Shown here one piece after another: positions 15,885 to 17,721 of a stretch of DNA of 17,721 bases. The notes under the pieces are model-generated. The model was given only the letters and a program-made list of their open reading frames with translations, had not been told where the DNA came from and searched no databases. The DNA comes from Bacteroidetes bacterium QH_10_64_37 (GTDB taxonomy: Bacteria > Bacteroidota > Rhodothermia > Rhodothermales > Salinibacteraceae). Where the stretch lies: contig PXSZ01000044.1 in NCBI GenBank assembly GCA_003023105.1, positions 64,736-82,456 of the forward strand. Reading direction: 5' to 3'. Every line of letters begins with the position of its first letter. Within the stretch, counting starts at the first letter, position 1. The translations under genes and the position numbers were made by a program.

Positions 15885-16011
15885 CGATAAGGTGCAGCAC
15901 ACAGAGCAGAATGCCAACTTAGCACGGCATAACGCCGTGACGACTTTCTACGAAAGCTGCGTCCCGGCCGGGAACCTACAGCTCTCATTCTGCTGCAACG
16001 ACTTGTTATTC
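15885..16011 (-). other. Degenerate attC-like site after the RelE-type toxin gene
   Basis: Seven bases after the toxin stop, the minus strand reads GAATAACAAGTCGTTGCAGC. This closely resembles the R''-L'' half of classical attC sites (TAACAATTCGTTCAAGC). GCAGAATG (15906-15913) pairs perfectly with CATTCTGC (15986-15993), and TCCCGGCCGGGA (15962-15973) is a 12-base palindrome between them. The far R' box is poor: either CTTATCG (complement of 15885-15891, lacking the essential G) or GTTATGC (complement of 15927-15933, good box but poor arm pairing). It is best seen as an eroded site. Confidence 0.35.
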
Positions 16012-16018
16012 GAAGTGC

Positions 16019-16273
16019 TTATCTGTATACGTCTCGGCGATGTCCGATGTCCAACACCGTTACCTCTTTGCTCTCGTCATCAATCTCGTAGATCACCCGA
16101 TATTGTCCGACGCGAACTCGCCACCCCTCTCTGCCGCTCAATTTCTTGCATCCGTGCGGGCGTGGGTCGTTCTCCAAGTCCCAAATGGCTTCGACGATGC
16201 GCTCCTGATCCTGCTGTTGAATCTTAGACAGCGCTTTTTGCGCACGCCGCAGAATATAGGTTTCGTAGTTCAC
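16019..16273 (-). CDS. RelE/ParE-family toxin
   Basis: This is the toxin of a type II toxin-antitoxin pair, 84 residues, typical for the superfamily. The order is two N-terminal helices (about 8-36, KALSKIQQQDQERIVEAIWDLE), then NDPRPHGCKKLSG, then the strand block WRVRVGQYRVIYEI (51-64) and the C-terminal GHRRDVYR (77-84). Arg53, Arg59, Arg79/Arg80 and Tyr83 are the usual basic/aromatic positions of RelE-type mRNA interferases. ParE-type gyrase poisons share the fold, so the target is not certain. The start is GTG at 16273, overlapping the antitoxin stop in GTGA, a classic coupling. It sits in the cassette-like region with an attC-like sequence right behind its stop codon. Confidence 0.88.
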   Translation of the reverse strand: MNYETYILRRAQKALSKIQQQDQERIVEAIWDLENDPRPHGCKKLSGREGWRVRVGQYRVIYEIDDESKEVTVLDIGHRRDVYR

Positions 16274-16488
16274 GGCCTCTGCTCTTCTCGCTCTTTTTCA
16301 AGCTCCTGAACCGCTTGCTCGAACGTAATGCGCTCGCTGTCTGACGCTTTGGCTTCGTCGTAGGCCCGGATGGCTTCCAACTCCTCAAGTTCGTCGAGCA
16401 CTGTTTCATAATCTTCTATGTCGAGCACCACGGCAGTACGATTGCCCTGTTCATCAGTCAAGTAGCGCGGTGACGGGAAAACAGACAT
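16270..16488 (-). CDS. RelB/Phd-like antitoxin
   Basis: This is the partner of the RelE-type toxin, with the two genes overlapping by four bases. The 72-residue, strongly acidic protein has a short N-terminal DNA-binding/dimerisation part (RYLTDEQGNRTAVVLDIEDYETVL, 8-31) and a long C-terminal helix (EELEAIRAYDEAK and ITFEQAVQELEKEREEQ). That is the arrangement of RelB/Phd-type antitoxins, which wrap around the toxin and repress the operon. The ATG at 16488 lies 91 bases after the attC-like site at 16580-16695, so the pair fills one cassette. Such a self-contained pair would make loss of the cassette costly to the cell. Confidence 0.82.
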   Translation of the reverse strand: MSVFPSPRYLTDEQGNRTAVVLDIEDYETVLDELEELEAIRAYDEAKASDSERITFEQAVQELEKEREEQRP

Positions 16489-16579
16489 AGCTTTGTATTG
16501 GATCGGCTCGTGCCATTACGTTTCGGAGTTGCACCAGCGGATGAGGTGTTGCGTTCCGACAGGTCGATAGAGGTACTGG

Positions 16580-16695
16580 GCATAACTGTGAGCTCACCTG
16601 TCCTGGCAGGGCTGGCGTGAGCGTTTTTCAGTCGGCCCTGGCGTTTAGCGAGGCTGCGACATAGCAGAAAGCTCAGGTGCGATGGTGGGTTAGGT
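16580..16695 (-). other. attC-like recombination site, 116 bp
   Basis: On the minus strand the box ACCTAAC (complement of 16689-16695) matches RYYYAAC at all seven positions and overlaps the DUF5615 stop codon. After a 9-base spacer comes CACCTG. At the other end CAGGTG is followed by an 8-base spacer and GTTATGC (complement of 16580-16586), one mismatch from GTTRRRY. The CACCTG/CAGGTG arms pair perfectly (16595-16600 with 16674-16679), and the variable middle contains CAGGGC/GCCCTG. Order R''-spacer-L''-variable-L'-spacer-R' and length fit integron attC sites. Confidence 0.65.
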
Positions 16696-17067
16696 GGCGT
16701 CGCGTCCGCTTCGCACGCGAATACGGTGCGCTTCCACGAGTAGCAACTTTCCGCGGTAGTGCTCGCGCTTCGGGTTTGCTTCGAGATAATCAGTGAGCCG
16801 CTTGATGAGGGGGTCAAGCACTTCCGGCCGACCTCTCACTTGTAGCGACACAATGCCGCCGTACTGTTGCGGCGGGTAGCGCACAAGGTCGGAGAAGTCG
16901 ACGTTTAACGAAAGCAAGAGGGCATTCAGGTCCTGCGCCTCTGCGATAACTTCGGAGTCCGGCGTGTCGTTTAGCAACTGGTGACGCAGGCGGATTACCT
17001 CATGGCCCTCTGTTTCCAGCGCTTTGGCGACGGACTCCGGCACGCAATGATCGGCGAAAAAGCGCAT
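16690..17067 (-). CDS. DUF5615 PIN-like protein, probable toxin
   Basis: The 125-residue product has the PIN-like DUF5615 (Mut7-C-related) layout: MRFFADHCVPESVAKALETE with Asp6; then HEVIRLRHQLLNDTPDSEVIAEAQD with Glu39; then LLLSLNVDFSDLVRYPPQQYGGIVSLQV with Asp57. The usual TxDxDF acid pair reads LNVDF, so the first acid is Asn55; I believe related cyanobacterial proteins also have Asn there. Such proteins are encoded directly after a DUF433 antitoxin and are predicted RNases. Here the ATG at 17067 lies five bases after the antitoxin stop. The gene is intact although its antitoxin gene is broken. The frame extends upstream to 17121 but overlaps the antitoxin end, so 17067 is chosen. Confidence 0.82.
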   Translation of the reverse strand: MRFFADHCVPESVAKALETEGHEVIRLRHQLLNDTPDSEVIAEAQDLNALLLSLNVDFSDLVRYPPQQYGGIVSLQVRGRPEVLDPLIKRLTDYLEANPKREHYRGKLLLVEAHRIRVRSGRDAT

Positions 17068-17072
17068 CTGCG

Positions 17073-17338
17073 TCAAGCAGCAACGTCGTACTCGGCAAGG
17101 TCGCGGGCGTAGCTCAGGCACGCGGCTACGTCCTCTGGCTCCACGTCGGGAAACTCACGCTGGATGTCTTCGGCAGAAGCGCCGTCTGCGAGATAGCCAA
17201 ACACGAGGCTGACAGGAATGCGCGTGCCTTCAAGGCGCGGCTTACCCTTTAGGGGCTGACGGGAATGCGCGTGCCTTCGAGGCGCGGCTTGCCCTTCAGG
17301 ACATCAGGTGTGCTTGTGATGCGGTCTTGCCAACGCAT
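17073..17338 (-). pseudogene. DUF433 antitoxin gene broken by a 47-bp tandem duplication
   Basis: From the ATG at 17338 the frame reads MRWQDRITSTPDVLKGKPRL, then EGTRIPVSP and a stop (TAA). Directly after, a second copy of the 47-base segment (17253-17299 duplicated as 17206-17252) restarts LKGKPRLEGTRIPVS in another frame. It continues LVFGYLADGASAEDIQREF... to AEYDVAA and TGA at 17073. With one copy removed, the gene would encode a 72-residue DUF433 protein, the normal size, ending five bases before the toxin ATG. DUF433 proteins are small helix-turn-helix antitoxins of DUF5615 toxins. As it stands, only a 29-residue N-terminal peptide is made, unless the second part starts at an internal GTG. 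Confidence 0.85.
17206..17299 (-). repeat. Two tandem copies of a 47-bp segment inside the DUF433 gene
   Basis: The copies at 17206-17252 and 17253-17299 are 42/47 identical. Four of the five differences fall in third codon positions and leave the encoded residues unchanged (CTG/CTA, GGC/GGT, CTC/CTT, CCC/CCT). The fifth is at the junction. Because 47 is not a multiple of three, the duplication shifts the frame. Confidence 0.9.
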
Positions 17339-17416
17339 AGTCGAGAACGACGGTTTTTGAGGAGGGCTGGCAGGGCATCAAGGGAAACGCGCAGGCAATC
17401 GGAATGCTCCGGCGCT

Positions 17417-17532
17417 ACATAACGGGACGGCTCAGTGGAACCTGGCTCTCCAGAAGTTACGAAAGAAACAAAGACATCACCAGCGGACGGAATATGCTCC
17501 AGCCCGGTCTCCGCTGCAGCGAATGGTTATAT
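17417..17532 (-). other. attC-like recombination site, 116 bp
   Basis: On the minus strand ATATAAC (complement of 17526-17532, 6/7 to RYYYAAC) is followed by CATTCG and the arm CTGCAGCGGAGACCGGGCT. At the far end is the arm complementary to 17431-17447 (CTCAGTGGAACCTGGCT), then a 7-base spacer and GTTATGT (complement of 17417-17423, 6/7 to GTTRRRY). The arms pair at 15 positions, with two single bases unpaired on the R'' side, as in attC sites, which have extrahelical bases in that arm. The length equals that of the site at 16580-16695. Confidence 0.65.
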
Positions 17533-17573
17533 GCACTGCAACTGTTTGCACCTGACTTCGACACAGTCGACCT

Positions 17574-17721
17574 TTAATCACTTTCGTTTTTTCTACTCAA
17601 AGAAGGACGACGCTCCTTGCACTGGTGCTCAAACTTCTCCTTGAACTCCTCAAAGTCATCCTTCCGCTGCGAATTCAGGGCAAACGCCGTTCCAACACTG
17701 CAGCACACCAGCAACTCCTCA
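17574..17721 (-). CDS. C-terminal part of an unknown protein, cut by the right window edge
   Basis: The minus strand is open from the window edge to a TAA at 17574-17576, giving 48 residues. They begin EELLVCCSVGTAFALNSQRK, are followed by DDFEEFKEKFEHQCKERR, and end SLSRKNESD. The mixed, charged, helix-like composition looks coding. I do not recognise a family. It lies 41 bases before the attC-like site at 17417-17532, as expected for a cassette gene. Confidence 0.5.
   Translation of the reverse strand, partial: EELLVCCSVGTAFALNSQRKDDFEEFKEKFEHQCKERRPSLSRKNESD

Larger units (their letters stand above)
15433..17721 (-). mobile_element. Probable integron cassette array (distal end) or attC cluster lacking an integrase
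   Basis: All credible genes here are short, lie on the minus strand and are toxin, antitoxin or unknown genes. Each unit is separated from the next by a 100-240 base stretch with attC-like architecture (17417-17532, 16580-16695, degenerate 15885-16011). Base composition is visibly less G+C-rich than the left part. The reading order on the minus strand is: unknown gene, attC, DUF433/DUF5615 pair, attC, RelB/RelE pair, degenerate attC, orphan antitoxin. No integrase or attI is in the window; if present they should lie to the right. The region 15433-15539 next to pncA holds no gene I can support. Confidence 0.6.

Noticed and set aside
15923..15939. Hairpin CACGGC-ATAAC-GCCGTG as an intrinsic terminator
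   Set aside because: No T tract follows on either strand; it is better explained as part of the degenerate attC-like region.
15700..16227. 175-codon plus-strand frame across the toxin region
   Set aside because: It crosses the attC-like spacer and the antisense of two minus-strand genes and shows no domain pattern.
1..17721. tRNA or rRNA genes
   Set aside because: I saw no cloverleaf-type TTC-loop/acceptor pattern or rRNA-like sequence in the spacers; without a tool, a missed tRNA cannot be fully excluded.

Overview
The window is a G+C-rich bacterial chromosome segment. It most likely comes from a Salinibacter/Rhodothermus-type member of the Rhodothermota (Bacteroidota-related). This is inferred from three things: a pterin-carbinolamine dehydratase gene inside the complex I gene group, as reported for Rhodothermus marinus; putative promoters of the Bacteroidota form TTTG-N19-21-TAnnTTTG; and starts that mostly lack a Shine-Dalgarno sequence. 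I could run no database search, so the taxon is an inference.

Layout. (1) 1-861: clpP on the minus strand with a clear intrinsic terminator. (2) 862-1433: a gene-free stretch holding a 165-bp element with perfect 12-bp terminal inverted repeats, then a candidate promoter. (3) 1434-5061: a DnaQ exonuclease/UvrC-like GIY-YIG fusion and a Ppx/GppA phosphatase with a C-terminal HD domain. (4) 5190-13034: the membrane arm of respiratory complex I in the order nuoJ-nuoK-nuoL-nuoM-pcd-nuoN, followed by a small protein of unknown function. The peripheral-arm genes and nuoA/nuoH are not here, so the complex is encoded in pieces. Almost every spacer in this operon holds a different inverted or tandem repeat. 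(5) 13047-15432: a structured palindromic element, then an aldehyde dehydrogenase (minus) divergent from a nicotinamidase (plus).

(6) 15433-17721 is visibly less G+C-rich and has only short minus-strand genes: an orphan ribbon-helix-helix antitoxin, a RelB/RelE-type pair, a DUF433/DUF5615 pair with a broken antitoxin, and the tail of one more gene. Between these units are sites with the architecture of integron attC sites. Two are convincing and both are 116 bp; a third is degenerate. I read this region as the distal end of an integron cassette array, or a cluster of attC sites lacking an integrase, filled with toxin-antitoxin cassettes. The upstream part, and any integrase, would lie beyond the right edge. 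This is the most interesting part of the window.

Functionally, the central region is respiratory (NADH-driven proton pumping) with NAD salvage (nicotinamidase) and NAD(P)-linked aldehyde oxidation next to it. The left part is protein quality control, DNA repair and polyphosphate/(p)ppGpp metabolism.
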